Positions 44,026-52,822 of a stretch of 64,000 nucleotides of DNA are shown in pieces. Below the pieces are notes generated by a model. The model saw only the letters and a program-made list of their open reading frames with translations, searched no databases and had not been told where the DNA came from. Made by a program: the position numbers and the translations under genes. Position 1 is the first letter of the stretch, and each line of letters opens with the position of its first letter. This DNA is from Bacteroidota bacterium. Lineage in GTDB: Bacteria > Bacteroidota > Bacteroidia > NS11-12g > UBA955. The stretch spans positions 62,001 to 126,000 of the forward strand of contig JAURFW010000003.1 in assembly GCA_030834125.1 (NCBI GenBank), in the 5' to 3' direction.

Positions 44026-45303
44026 TTAATTTATTTGTTCTATTAACCAATGGTATTGTTGAGGAGAATTTTGCAAATCACGAATCCATGAATCTTTGTA
44101 CGGAAGAGCAACATTATGTTTTTTGGCGTAATATATTGCAGGTTCAATGAGGTACAATGAAGGAAGATTTTTTGAGTTGATTAGAGTTATCCAAAAACTA
44201 CCATCTTCCTTGTTTTCAAATAGTTTCATTATAGCCTCAATTTCTATGGGTGTTTCCACATAGAATGGAAATAACATTTCAATATCCTCCTTTATTTTTC
44301 GAAGATTCAACTGATTTTTGAAATGAGTCTCTAGCGTCAATAAAAACAACCAAGATTCATATCCACTCGGATCTTCATTAACTGTATACCATACAATTTT
44401 GTTGGCTTTAATTAAATTTCCCCTTGTAGCAGCGCTTGCAGAAGTTATCTTGTAAATCTCAGGTCTTAATTCAGCAGGTATTACTAAATAACCTAAGCTA
44501 TCGGAAAATGAGTTAAACATTTCATTTTCCATCCCTTCTACCCATTTAAGCAATTCAGCAGCATATTTATCACTTGAAGAAATCTGCAATAACTTTTCAT
44601 CAATATTAATAGATTCAGTTGGATTTAATGACTCCAACATTCTTTGATATTCTTGTATATAGGGGTAGTCCCGAACAAGTTGTGCAAGTTCATTTTCTGC
44701 TTGCTGATTTTGCCCAAGGAATTTCTGACATTCAAATCTGATTTTTGAAATATAAGAAGACGGTCCAAATTGTTCTATCCAATGTTCGGTTAAATTCAAC
44801 ATATCGGGAATGGCAGCTCTTTCTTTACAATTTTGTATAGCAGCAATATAACGGGAGGGTCTTCTTGGTTCTTTTGAAATTAGATTTTGGTGAATAATCC
44901 AAGCTTCTTCAAACTGTCTATTGATTTCCAACAATCGTATTTTTTGATATAAATAATATGTGTTAGAACCATGTGCAGAAAGTGCTTTTTCAATATGGAA
45001 TAAACCCTGTTGAGTTTTACCTAGTTGTTCGTAGATGCAGGCTAATCGATATTGAGCAGCACTGTTAGTGTCCTGCTTGGATAGAATTTCTTGATAAACT
45101 GGAATTGCTTTTTCCCATTGATGTAATAAATAATAAGTTTCTGCTTTATGGAAAAACTCAGATACCGTTGTATTGTTATTTGAAAAGGATTGGGCTTTAA
45201 TAGAGGAAGTGACAATTAAAAATCCTGCAATTGAGGCAATCTTAATTACTTCATTACGGTATAGTCGCCTATACTGTATTCCTTTGGATTTCCATTTAAG
45301 CAT
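44026..45303 (-). CDS. TPR-repeat envelope protein
   Basis: 425 residues. A hydrophobic signal-like segment (IASIAGFLIVTSSIKAQS) begins after a 20-residue basic n-region. TPR repeats follow from about 48 (EFFHKAETYYLLHQWEKAIP, AQYRLACIYEQLGKTQQGLF, ITYYLYQKIRLLEINRQFEEA-like helices) to about 250. It is a protein-interaction scaffold in the periplasm. The annotated ATG overlaps the upstream nucleotidyltransferase by 58 nt, which is unusually long; no other ATG precedes the signal segment, so a non-AUG start closer to the signal is possible. Confidence 0.75.
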   Translation of the reverse strand: MLKWKSKGIQYRRLYRNEVIKIASIAGFLIVTSSIKAQSFSNNNTTVSEFFHKAETYYLLHQWEKAIPVYQEILSKQDTNSAAQYRLACIYEQLGKTQQGLFHIEKALSAHGSNTYYLYQKIRLLEINRQFEEAWIIHQNLISKEPRRPSRYIAAIQNCKERAAIPDMLNLTEHWIEQFGPSSYISKIRFECQKFLGQNQQAENELAQLVRDYPYIQEYQRMLESLNPTESINIDEKLLQISSSDKYAAELLKWVEGMENEMFNSFSDSLGYLVIPAELRPEIYKITSASAATRGNLIKANKIVWYTVNEDPSGYESWLFLLTLETHFKNQLNLRKIKEDIEMLFPFYVETPIEIEAIMKLFENKEDGSFWITLINSKNLPSLYLIEPAIYYAKKHNVALPYKDSWIRDLQNSPQQYHWLIEQIN

Positions 45304-46247
45304 ACGTGGTTACCTATCATTGAATTTTCACAATTGAAATTTATCAATTCACAATTTTCTTGAATGATAGTGTTACGAATAACGGAATTTTCTATGGTAG
45401 ATTCGTTGCCGATGCTTACAAATGGACCAATTTCACAATTTTTCAGAGAAACATCCTCTCCAATAAAGCATGGTTGATGGATAGTTACATTTTCACCAAA
45501 ATTTGATGCGTCGGTTTGAAATAATTCCAACTTGTTTGCCAAAACTCTTTGATTTGTGTGCACTGTTGCTGCATAGTTGCCGCAATCAAGCCATTCATTT
45601 ACCTTTCCAGGAACAAATTGAAGACCTTTATTCTTCATATTTTCCATGGCATTTGTAAGTTGGTATTCTCCCTTCTCCTTTATGTCGTTATCAATTAAAT
45701 ACTGTAATTCATTACGTAAATTTTCTCCGTCTTTGAAATAATAAATTCCAATAATAGCAAGGTCGGAAACAAATTCTTTTGGCTTTTCAATGAAATCAGT
45801 GATTACATTGTTTTCATCATATTTTACTACACCAAAAGAGCTCGGGTTATCTACTCTTTCAACCCAAATTACTCCATCCTTAGATTTGTCAAGATTGAAG
45901 TCTGCTCTAAACAAAGTATCGGAAAAAGCAACAATAACATCACCTTTTAAACATTCTTTTGCACATAAAATTGCATGACCAGTACCTTCAGCCGTTTCTT
46001 GATGGAAAATTTTTCCTTGTGCACCAACGCTTTCTGCAATTTTTAATAATTCAGATTCTGTCTCTTTCCCAAAATCCCCGATAACAAATCCAATTTCATT
46101 GATGTTTTCGCCACAAACATTAGCAATATCTTCGATTAACCAATTAACAATAGATTTTCCCGCAACTTTTAGTAATGGTTTAGGAGTGGTGAGTGTATGA
46201 GGTCTCATACGTTTTCCCATTCCGGCCATAGGTATAATTAAATTCAT
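45246..46247 (-). CDS. NDP-sugar pyrophosphorylase (nucleotidyltransferase)
   Basis: 333 residues. N-terminal nucleotidyltransferase (MNLIIPMAGMGKRMRPHTLT with TPKPLL; AEGTGHAILCA; VAFSDTLFRADFN; FIEKPKEF; WLDCGNYAA) and a C-terminal left-handed beta-helix (about 250-333, imperfect hexapeptides SIGNESTIENSVIRN). It activates a hexose-1-phosphate to an NDP-sugar; dTDP- or UDP-glucose are candidates. It lies 70 nt from dut in a run of envelope genes. It is not the RmlA subclass, which is present separately at 31588-32460. Confidence 0.85.
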   Translation of the reverse strand: MNLIIPMAGMGKRMRPHTLTTPKPLLKVAGKSIVNWLIEDIANVCGENINEIGFVIGDFGKETESELLKIAESVGAQGKIFHQETAEGTGHAILCAKECLKGDVIVAFSDTLFRADFNLDKSKDGVIWVERVDNPSSFGVVKYDENNVITDFIEKPKEFVSDLAIIGIYYFKDGENLRNELQYLIDNDIKEKGEYQLTNAMENMKNKGLQFVPGKVNEWLDCGNYAATVHTNQRVLANKLELFQTDASNFGENVTIHQPCFIGEDVSLKNCEIGPFVSIGNESTIENSVIRNTIIQENCELINFNCENSMIGNHVCLNGNPKEYSIGDYTVMK

Positions 46248-46317
46248 GAACTTTATTTTTTCTTAAAAAGGATTGCAAAAATAAGGTAATGTTTATTAAA
46301 AAATAGTGATTCTAAAG

Positions 46318-46752
46318 TTATTTGCCGCTGCTTCCATAACCTCCGCTGCCTCTTTTTGTATCATTTAAATCGGTTACAGTTTTCCACTGTATTTGCTCGT
46401 GTTTGGCAACGACCATTTGGGCTATCCGCTCAGAGTGCTTAATTATGAAAGGCTCCGAACCGTGATTAATCAGCAATACTTTTATTTCACCTCTGTAGTC
46501 AGCGTCTATAGTGCCTGGGCTGTTTAATACAGTTATTCCGTGCTTTAAGGCTAAGCCACTTCTAGGGCGCACTTGTGCTTCATATCCTTCAGTTAATTCC
46601 ATAAATAAACCCGTTGGAACTAGAATTCTATCTCCTGGATTTAGAATAATATCTGCCTCAAGGTTTGCATGTAAGTCCATTCCTGCAGAGGCTACTGTTT
46701 GATATTTAGGTAAAGGATTATTACTCTTATTGATGACTTTTATTCTTAACAT
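46318..46752 (-). CDS. dut: dUTP diphosphatase
   Basis: 144 residues with all five trimeric dUTPase motifs: [22 protein letters not shown] (catalytic Asp), ERIAQMV and the C-terminal [10 protein letters not shown]. It hydrolyses dUTP to dUMP, preventing uracil in DNA. Its start overlaps the upstream flippase gene by 26 nt. Confidence 0.97.
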   Translation of the reverse strand: MLRIKVINKSNNPLPKYQTVASAGMDLHANLEADIILNPGDRILVPTGLFMELTEGYEAQVRPRSGLALKHGITVLNSPGTIDADYRGEIKVLLINHGSEPFIIKHSERIAQMVVAKHEQIQWKTVTDLNDTKRGSGGYGSSGK

Positions 46753-48214
46753 GGGGAATGATTTTTTTATCTAACAAATAAACGAAAAGGCCAAAACTTA
46801 GTGGAATGATTATTCTCATCCAAACCCCATAATTAATTGTTGACAATGTGTTTAACCAAAAACCGAGAACAAAGGCAATACCAATAATAATTGTAATTAA
46901 GGTCAAATTATAGGGTATTGGATAGTATTTTTTTGAAAGAATATAGCCTACCACAACCATACTAGAATATGCCAATAAAGTAGCAATTGCTGAACCCACA
47001 AATCCCATCCTTGGAATTAGTAAATAATTTAGAATGATGGTAAGAACTGCTCCGAAAATTGCGGGCATTGCACCAATTTTGGTATGTCCTGATACTTTGT
47101 ACCAAACTGATAAAGTGTAATAAACCCCCAAAAACAAATTTGCCGCTAATAATATGGGAACAATTTTCATTCCATTCGGATGAAGAAAATAATCTGGGTT
47201 TCTTATTAATAGTGGTGCTAGATAAGGAATAATTGCTACTGTAAAAACAAAAATGAAGGATATAACATACACAAAATATTTCATTACATAAGCATAGGAT
47301 TCTTTGGCATCGAGCTTCTTAGATTGTTCAAAGAAAAAAGGCTCAACTGCAAATCTAAATGCTTGAACAAATAATGTGAGAACTAAACTCAATTTATAAA
47401 AGGCATTATAAATTGAAACTTCATAATCTGCTGTGAGCTCTGGTAATAATTTCTTTAATAATACCCTGTCAAAGGTTTCATTAATCATACCTGCTAAACC
47501 AATAAATATCAAAGGATATGAATATTTCAGCATTCTTTTTAATAGTTTAAAATCAATACCTAGTTTGATTTGCAACATGCTTTTATATAATAGAGGTAAT
47601 GTTATACTACTAGCAATTAGGTTAGAAATAAAAATCCAAGAAACCTGATTCACAGAATTATACCATCTAACGGCAAAACCTACGCCGTTTTCTGCAAGTT
47701 TTGGAACAATTATGAGAAAAAATATATTCGCGCCGACATTTATAAAGATATTAGTGAGTTTTATAAAGGCGAACTTCCATGGTTTTTTTTCTTGACGAAG
47801 TTTGGCAAAACCAATTGCAGTAATTGCATCAATTGCTAAAATCATTGTAAACCAAAGTGCATATTCTGGATGGTTAGGGTAACCAATGCCATACATTATA
47901 TCCGGAGCGAACCATCGAGAAATAATTACCCAGATAAAACCCGAAATTATTAGAAAGTTTACCGCTGTTGAAAACACTTTTGGAGCATCCCCAGTTTTTT
48001 GAGAAAAGTGAAAGTAAGCGGTTTCTAAACCAAGTCCAAAAAACACAGAAAATAGACTTGCCCATCCAAACATTACACCAACAACACCAAAATCTGCAAC
48101 TTCAGCTAAATAAGCAGTATAAAGTGGTACGAGTAAATAATTTATCAGTCGACCCACCATGGTGCTAAGTCCATAAATTGCAGTTTGTGAGGCTAATTTT
48201 TTTATGGTCGACAT
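46727..48214 (-). CDS. Polysaccharide flippase (Wzx/MurJ-like)
   Basis: 495 residues, about 14 hydrophobic helices of the MOP superfamily. The N-terminus [20 protein letters not shown] followed by [12 protein letters not shown] is typical of polysaccharide-biosynthesis flippases. It probably moves lipid-linked oligosaccharides across the inner membrane. The 3' end overlaps dut by 26 nt. It is preceded at 18 nt by the WbqC-like gene, suggesting one long envelope transcript. Confidence 0.88.
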   Translation of the reverse strand: MSTIKKLASQTAIYGLSTMVGRLINYLLVPLYTAYLAEVADFGVVGVMFGWASLFSVFFGLGLETAYFHFSQKTGDAPKVFSTAVNFLIISGFIWVIISRWFAPDIMYGIGYPNHPEYALWFTMILAIDAITAIGFAKLRQEKKPWKFAFIKLTNIFINVGANIFFLIIVPKLAENGVGFAVRWYNSVNQVSWIFISNLIASSITLPLLYKSMLQIKLGIDFKLLKRMLKYSYPLIFIGLAGMINETFDRVLLKKLLPELTADYEVSIYNAFYKLSLVLTLFVQAFRFAVEPFFFEQSKKLDAKESYAYVMKYFVYVISFIFVFTVAIIPYLAPLLIRNPDYFLHPNGMKIVPILLAANLFLGVYYTLSVWYKVSGHTKIGAMPAIFGAVLTIILNYLLIPRMGFVGSAIATLLAYSSMVVVGYILSKKYYPIPYNLTLITIIIGIAFVLGFWLNTLSTINYGVWMRIIIPLSFGLFVYLLDKKIIPHVKNKSHQ

Positions 48215-48232
48215 TTAAAACAAAGGTAGTAA

Positions 48233-48772
48233 TTAATTTACTCCGTTAACGGTGCTAAGGTACTCAGAGGACATAGGCCCGAGGTTAAATAATAAATCTA
48301 ATATGCTTACAGGCTGTCTAAAACCATATCTATCCTCAAATACTTGATAATAAGGAGATACTTCAGGTTTGATTTTCTGTTGTTGGCTAATTTTTATACT
48401 TTTACCCCCTAAGTAAAGATTAATAATTTCAAGAAGTGATTGCGATAATTCTCCAATTGTTTCCAGTTTTAAATCTAGAATCTCATGTAGCCGGTAATCG
48501 TAATATTCATAAAATGGCGATTTTCCATATGCCGTTTTCCATGCGTTTTTATGTTCAGCTACCCATTTATGGTTATAGCTAATTTTACGTTTCGCTGGTG
48601 TTTCGATTCTATAATCGTGTTGTATTGGAATTTGAAGCTTTTGTAATGAGTTTGGTCCTGCAATCCAGTAAAAATTTAATGTATCATCCGCATTTAACCA
48701 ACAATTTGCCTTTTGTGATGCCAAGTACCAATCAAGGTTGGGTATTATATTTGGGATTATTAAACCTTTCAT
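48233..48772 (-). CDS. WbqC-family protein
   Basis: 179 residues. It shows the WbqC pattern: IPNLDWYLASQKANCWLNAD near the N-terminus, RKISYNHKWVAEHKNAWKTA, YGKSPFYEYYDYRLHEIL, and the C-terminal YYQVFEDRYGFRQPVSILDL with LFNLGP. WbqC-like proteins occur in O-antigen and other glycan loci and are thought to be involved in sugar or peptide modification; biochemical role is unsettled. The start overlaps folK by 4 nt (ATGA-type). Confidence 0.78.
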   Translation of the reverse strand: MKGLIIPNIIPNLDWYLASQKANCWLNADDTLNFYWIAGPNSLQKLQIPIQHDYRIETPAKRKISYNHKWVAEHKNAWKTAYGKSPFYEYYDYRLHEILDLKLETIGELSQSLLEIINLYLGGKSIKISQQQKIKPEVSPYYQVFEDRYGFRQPVSILDLLFNLGPMSSEYLSTVNGVN

Positions 48773-49260
48773 CTAATAATTTTTGCTGTCAATAGGTCTT
48801 TGCAATTTTCTAGAATTTTGTTGATAGTTATGTTGAAATTTGGATGGATTTTATAACCGGCAATCTCTGTTAATGGAACCAGAACAAAGTTGCGATTTTG
48901 AATTTCAGGGTGAGGAATTTGAATCTCATTGGTGCTCAAGCATAAATTATCATAGAAAAGCATGTCGATATCGATGGTTCTGGGCCCCCATTTTTCATAT
49001 CTTTTTCTTCCTAGTGATTTCTCGATATCCAAAAATTTACGCATTACTATTAAAGGTGAAAACGGCGTGGAAATTTCAAATACCTGATTATAAAAGTCGG
49101 GTTGATCTTCTTTACCCCATGCCTTGGTTCTGTATATTGACGATACTCTTCCAATATATCCCACATTGCTTTCACATAACATTATAGCTTTCGATAAAAG
49201 CTCAATGGAATTGCCCTGATTACTTCCAGTTCCTACATAAACTTGGTGCAAAAGTCCCAT
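48769..49260 (-). CDS. folK: HPPK (2-amino-4-hydroxy-6-hydroxymethyldihydropteridine diphosphokinase)
   Basis: 163 residues. Motifs: VGTGSNQGNSIELL, SSIYRTKAWGKEDQPDFYNQV, EKSLGRKRYEKWGPRTIDIDML (the catalytic PRTIDIDL) and IPHPEIQNRNFVLVPL. It transfers pyrophosphate from ATP to the pterin in folate synthesis. It heads the minus-strand run folK / WbqC-like / flippase / dut. A TAACTTCG box (49265-49272) is 5 nt before the ATG. Confidence 0.95.
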   Translation of the reverse strand: MGLLHQVYVGTGSNQGNSIELLSKAIMLCESNVGYIGRVSSIYRTKAWGKEDQPDFYNQVFEISTPFSPLIVMRKFLDIEKSLGRKRYEKWGPRTIDIDMLFYDNLCLSTNEIQIPHPEIQNRNFVLVPLTEIAGYKIHPNFNITINKILENCKDLLTAKIIR

Positions 49261-49264
49261 ACTG

Positions 49265-49272
49265 CGAAGTTA
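49265..49272 (-). promoter_or_regulatory. -7-like box TAACTTCG of folK
   Basis: Minus-strand TAnnTTCG, 5 nt before the ATG at 49260. One mismatch to TAnnTTTG. Confidence 0.4.
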
Positions 49273-49326
49273 TATTTCCTATTTGGCATTTAATCGATTA
49301 TCTGAAAATGAAACGTATGTTCCCGA

Positions 49327-49334
49327 TATATTTG
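49327..49334 (+). promoter_or_regulatory. -7 box TATATTTG of the M16 protease
   Basis: Perfect TAnnTTTG, 6 nt before the ATG at 49340. It sits inside the longer open frame that begins at 49283, which argues that 49340 is the true start. Confidence 0.65.
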
Positions 49335-49339
49335 TAGTT

Positions 49340-52276
49340 ATGAAATATCTGTTTGCAGTATTATTTAGTTGTTTAGTCATTAATTCATCATATGGACAAC
49401 AAAAAATCAATACCTATGGCGATTATAAGTCAGAACATTGGGTATTGAGAAAGTATGAGAATGATCCATTGAATACTCGTCATTACACCTTTGAGAATGG
49501 TTTAACATTGATCACATCGGAGAATCCGCGTTCTCCTCGCGTTTACACTATGATTGCAGTTAAAACAGGTTCTAAAAACGACCCAGCAGCTCATACGGGT
49601 TTAGCACATTATCTAGAACATCTTTTATTTAAAGGTACCCAAAAATATGGTACATCAGACTATCAAACAGAGAAGTTATATTTAGAACAAATAGACTCAC
49701 TTTATGAAGTTTACAACCATCAAACGACTGATTCTCTGCGTAAAATTACATATCACTTTATAGATAGCATAAGTTACATAGCATCAAAATATGCAATTGC
49801 TAATGAATACGATAAAATGTGTCAGGCGATTGGAGCAAAGGGAACCAATGCCTTTACTTCCAATGAGATGACTGTTTATATCAACGATATACCTTCAAAT
49901 TCTATTGATAAATGGACTAAATTAGAGGGAGAGCGTTTTCATAATCCAGTTTTTAGATTGTTTCATACTGAGTTGGAAGCCGTTTACGAGGAGAAAAATA
50001 TCAGCATTGATAGAGATATGAGTCAAGTGTGGGAGCAAATGAATGCAGAAATGTTTAAAAAGCACAACTACGGATTACAAACTACTATTGGTACTATTGA
50101 ACATTTGAAGAACCCCTCAATTAAAGCAATTCGCGAATATTACAATACTTACTATGTCCCCAATAATATGTCTGTTATTGTTTCGGGGGATATAAACTCG
50201 GACAGCGTAGCTCAATGGGTTTATGAGAATTTTTCTCATTTAAAACCACATGATGTTCCAAAGTATTCTTTTGACTTTGAAGCACCCAGAAACGTAGAAA
50301 GAAAAATTGACATATATGGTCCCAATCAAGAAATGATTATGGTTGGATACCGTATAGACGGAATGGCTAGTAAACAAGTTCAAGTAGCGAAGATGATTGA
50401 ACTAATTTTAAATAATGCTAAGGCTGGTTTAATGGATTTGAATTTGGTGAAGGCTCAAAAAGTACAAGGCGCTGCAGCATTTATAAGTGAGATGAAAGAT
50501 TATTCTCAATTCATTCTATACGGTACTCCAAAATCTGAGCAGACTTTAGATTCCGTGAAGACATTGCTTCTAAATGAAATTGAAAAATTAAAGACTGGAG
50601 AATTCGATGAAAGTTTAATCAAGGCAATTGTATTAAATAAAGAGCTCGAACAAATTGAAGAATGGAAGAAGAACTCAAATAGGTGTTCATTTATAATGGA
50701 ATCATTTGTTAATGAGATTCCCTACCATAAGGCAGTTAACTCTTTTATTGAAATTGGTGAGGTAACTAAAGAAGATATTATACGGGTTGCTAACGAAATT
50801 TTTGGTAACGATAGAATTGCTGTATACAAACATAAAGGTGAAACTCCTGAACGTGAAAAAGTTGTAAAGCCTACAATAAATCCGGTAGAGTTGAATCGTG
50901 ATAAATCTAGTGATTTTATAAATAATTGGGTAAGCATTCCTGTAGAAAAAATTAGTCCTGTTTATTTTGATCCAAATTCCGTAACTCAAGATAAATTCAA
51001 GGGAACAAGATTTCTTTATGTTAAAAATGAAGAAAATAGATTGTTCAATCTGCAATTTCAAATTGCTTTTGGTTCATTGCATGATAACAAGTTAAGTCTG
51101 TTATCTGAACTAATGCAACTTTTAGGTACAAATGAAATGACTAATGCAGAAATTTCAAATAAACTGTATGCCTTAGGTTGTGATTTTAGATTTGGAGTGG
51201 GTGAGGAAAGGTCAACATTAAGCATTTCAGGTCCAAAGGAGAATTTTAAAGCTGCGACAGAGATAATCACGCAATGGTTTAATAATCCAAAATGGAATCA
51301 AGAAGTATTGGAGGCGGTTAAGCAAGCGGAGCTTATGAGTAGACAAAATTACCTTACGAATCCACAGTATTTGGGTTATGCATTATCGGAGTGGGCACTT
51401 TACGGAAAAAACAATCATTTAACTCGAGGACTGACAAACGGCAAATTAAAGTCTGTAGATCTGGATGACTTGAAAGCGTTACATGAAAATTTAATGAAGG
51501 CAAAAACATTTATTACTTATTTTGGCCCTGATAGTATTGAAAATATTCAAACATTTATGAAGGGGTTGAATTGGACTTCTCGAAAGAAAGAATATAAGTT
51601 GAAATACCCTTTGGTATTAGAACCTAAAACCTATAAAAACCGAAAAGTATTTTTTGTCAATTTTCCAATGGTTCAAGCAAATGTTTATTGGTTATCTTCT
51701 GAAAAACAGTCATATGATTTAACCTTCAATGCAAAAGTTAATTCATTTAACCAGTACTTTGGTGGTGATATGAGTAGTGTGGTCTTTCAAACCATACGTG
51801 AATCTAAAGCACTAGCCTACAGTACAAATGCCTATTATTCAACACCATCAATACCACAAGAGAAATTCTATACTTTTAAAGCATTTGTGGGAACACAATC
51901 TGATAAATTTCATGAGGCAATTTCAGGTATGGATAGTTTATTTCAAAGTATTCCTGACGAACCAAAAATTTTCGAGATGTCAAAACAGTCTTTATTGACA
52001 TCTATAGAATCTAATCGAAGTATTCCTGAAAATGCTATTAGTACATTCTTAACTTATGAGAGATTTGCAATTTTAGATCAAAAACCGGTTAAAGTTCAGT
52101 ATGATGTTATTAAGCAAACTAGCATGAACGTCATTTTAGAATTTCACAATAAGTTCATTAAAAGTACTCAAAAAAGTATGGCAATTGTAGGAAGCCTAGA
52201 GCGAATTTCTAAAGAAGATTTGGAAAGATATGGTGATTTGGAGATATTGAAACCAGAAGAATTATTTGGTTTCTAG
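49340..52276 (+). CDS. M16-family (pitrilysin) metalloprotease, exported, two-half form
   Basis: 978 residues. Signal peptide (MKYLFAVLFSCLVINSSYGQ). The N-terminal half has the inverted zinc motif HYLEHLLFKG (HxxEH) and the distal Glu in HTELEAVYEEKN (third ligand ~70 residues on). The C-terminal half is a non-catalytic M16 domain (from about residue 555; LFNLQFQIAFGSLHDNKLSL, and the substrate-binding VVFQTIRESKALAYS). It degrades peptides in the periplasm, forming a closed clamshell. The start at 49340 is supported by both the signal peptide and the -7 box. Confidence 0.93.
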   Translation: MKYLFAVLFSCLVINSSYGQQKINTYGDYKSEHWVLRKYENDPLNTRHYTFENGLTLITSENPRSPRVYTMIAVKTGSKNDPAAHTGLAHYLEHLLFKGTQKYGTSDYQTEKLYLEQIDSLYEVYNHQTTDSLRKITYHFIDSISYIASKYAIANEYDKMCQAIGAKGTNAFTSNEMTVYINDIPSNSIDKWTKLEGERFHNPVFRLFHTELEAVYEEKNISIDRDMSQVWEQMNAEMFKKHNYGLQTTIGTIEHLKNPSIKAIREYYNTYYVPNNMSVIVSGDINSDSVAQWVYENFSHLKPHDVPKYSFDFEAPRNVERKIDIYGPNQEMIMVGYRIDGMASKQVQVAKMIELILNNAKAGLMDLNLVKAQKVQGAAAFISEMKDYSQFILYGTPKSEQTLDSVKTLLLNEIEKLKTGEFDESLIKAIVLNKELEQIEEWKKNSNRCSFIMESFVNEIPYHKAVNSFIEIGEVTKEDIIRVANEIFGNDRIAVYKHKGETPEREKVVKPTINPVELNRDKSSDFINNWVSIPVEKISPVYFDPNSVTQDKFKGTRFLYVKNEENRLFNLQFQIAFGSLHDNKLSLLSELMQLLGTNEMTNAEISNKLYALGCDFRFGVGEERSTLSISGPKENFKAATEIITQWFNNPKWNQEVLEAVKQAELMSRQNYLTNPQYLGYALSEWALYGKNNHLTRGLTNGKLKSVDLDDLKALHENLMKAKTFITYFGPDSIENIQTFMKGLNWTSRKKEYKLKYPLVLEPKTYKNRKVFFVNFPMVQANVYWLSSEKQSYDLTFNAKVNSFNQYFGGDMSSVVFQTIRESKALAYSTNAYYSTPSIPQEKFYTFKAFVGTQSDKFHEAISGMDSLFQSIPDEPKIFEMSKQSLLTSIESNRSIPENAISTFLTYERFAILDQKPVKVQYDVIKQTSMNVILEFHNKFIKSTQKSMAIVGSLERISKEDLERYGDLEILKPEELFGF

Positions 52277-52822
52277 AGTGGAAATTTTCGTTTTTAATTT
52301 CTTCTTATCAAAGGTTTTGAAAATCTAATATGAAGATGGAATATTTATTAAGACTTCAAGTGGTATACTGGGTTATTCGTACTTAATATTTATAATAGAT
52401 TTCAATAATTATAATATTCTTTTTTACAGTCTATGTTAAAATAGTGTAAATTAAATATAATAGAACATGTTATATCCATAAAACGCTGTTTTTGAGGGAT
52501 TAATGGAAACGCATTATTAGTTGTTATAAATACAATATATACAATCAATTACATTTATAAATAAGTGAAATTCTCTTGATTAGTGACTTTTGGATACAAA
52601 AATCATAAAGTACAGGTATATTACAAGATGACGTTAAATGTATAATTTGATTTTACTTTTAATTCGTTCAATACCAGTAAATAAAGGCACTTTAGCTGTT
52701 TATTTATCTTTGTTATATAAAAATCAGTAAAAAAATACTTTTGAAAAAGTAAAAATATTCGACTTTGATAAAAAAATAAATAGTACATTGCACAATAGAT
52801 CTTACTAAATAGTTAATCAATT
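52277..52822. other. Long non-coding region upstream of the SusC gene
   Basis: 546 bp, very AT-rich. I see no ORF above 30 codons with coding character, no strong hairpin and no tRNA. It contains the best SusC promoter candidate (52705-52712). A second element, TTTG near 52763 with TACATTGC about 20 nt later, is weaker. The size suggests regulated transcription (sigma/anti-sigma or two-component input), but no operator repeat is clear. Confidence 0.5.
52705..52712 (+). promoter_or_regulatory. -7 box TATCTTTG of the SusC/SusD operon
   Basis: Perfect TAnnTTTG, 111 nt before the SusC ATG, predicting a leader of about 105 nt. No clear TTTG -33 element sits at the usual distance. Confidence 0.5.

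Noticed and set aside
52277-52822. A small RNA or riboswitch in the long leader of the SusC gene
   Set aside because: No stable hairpin or conserved riboswitch core could be recognised by eye; the region is mostly A/T.
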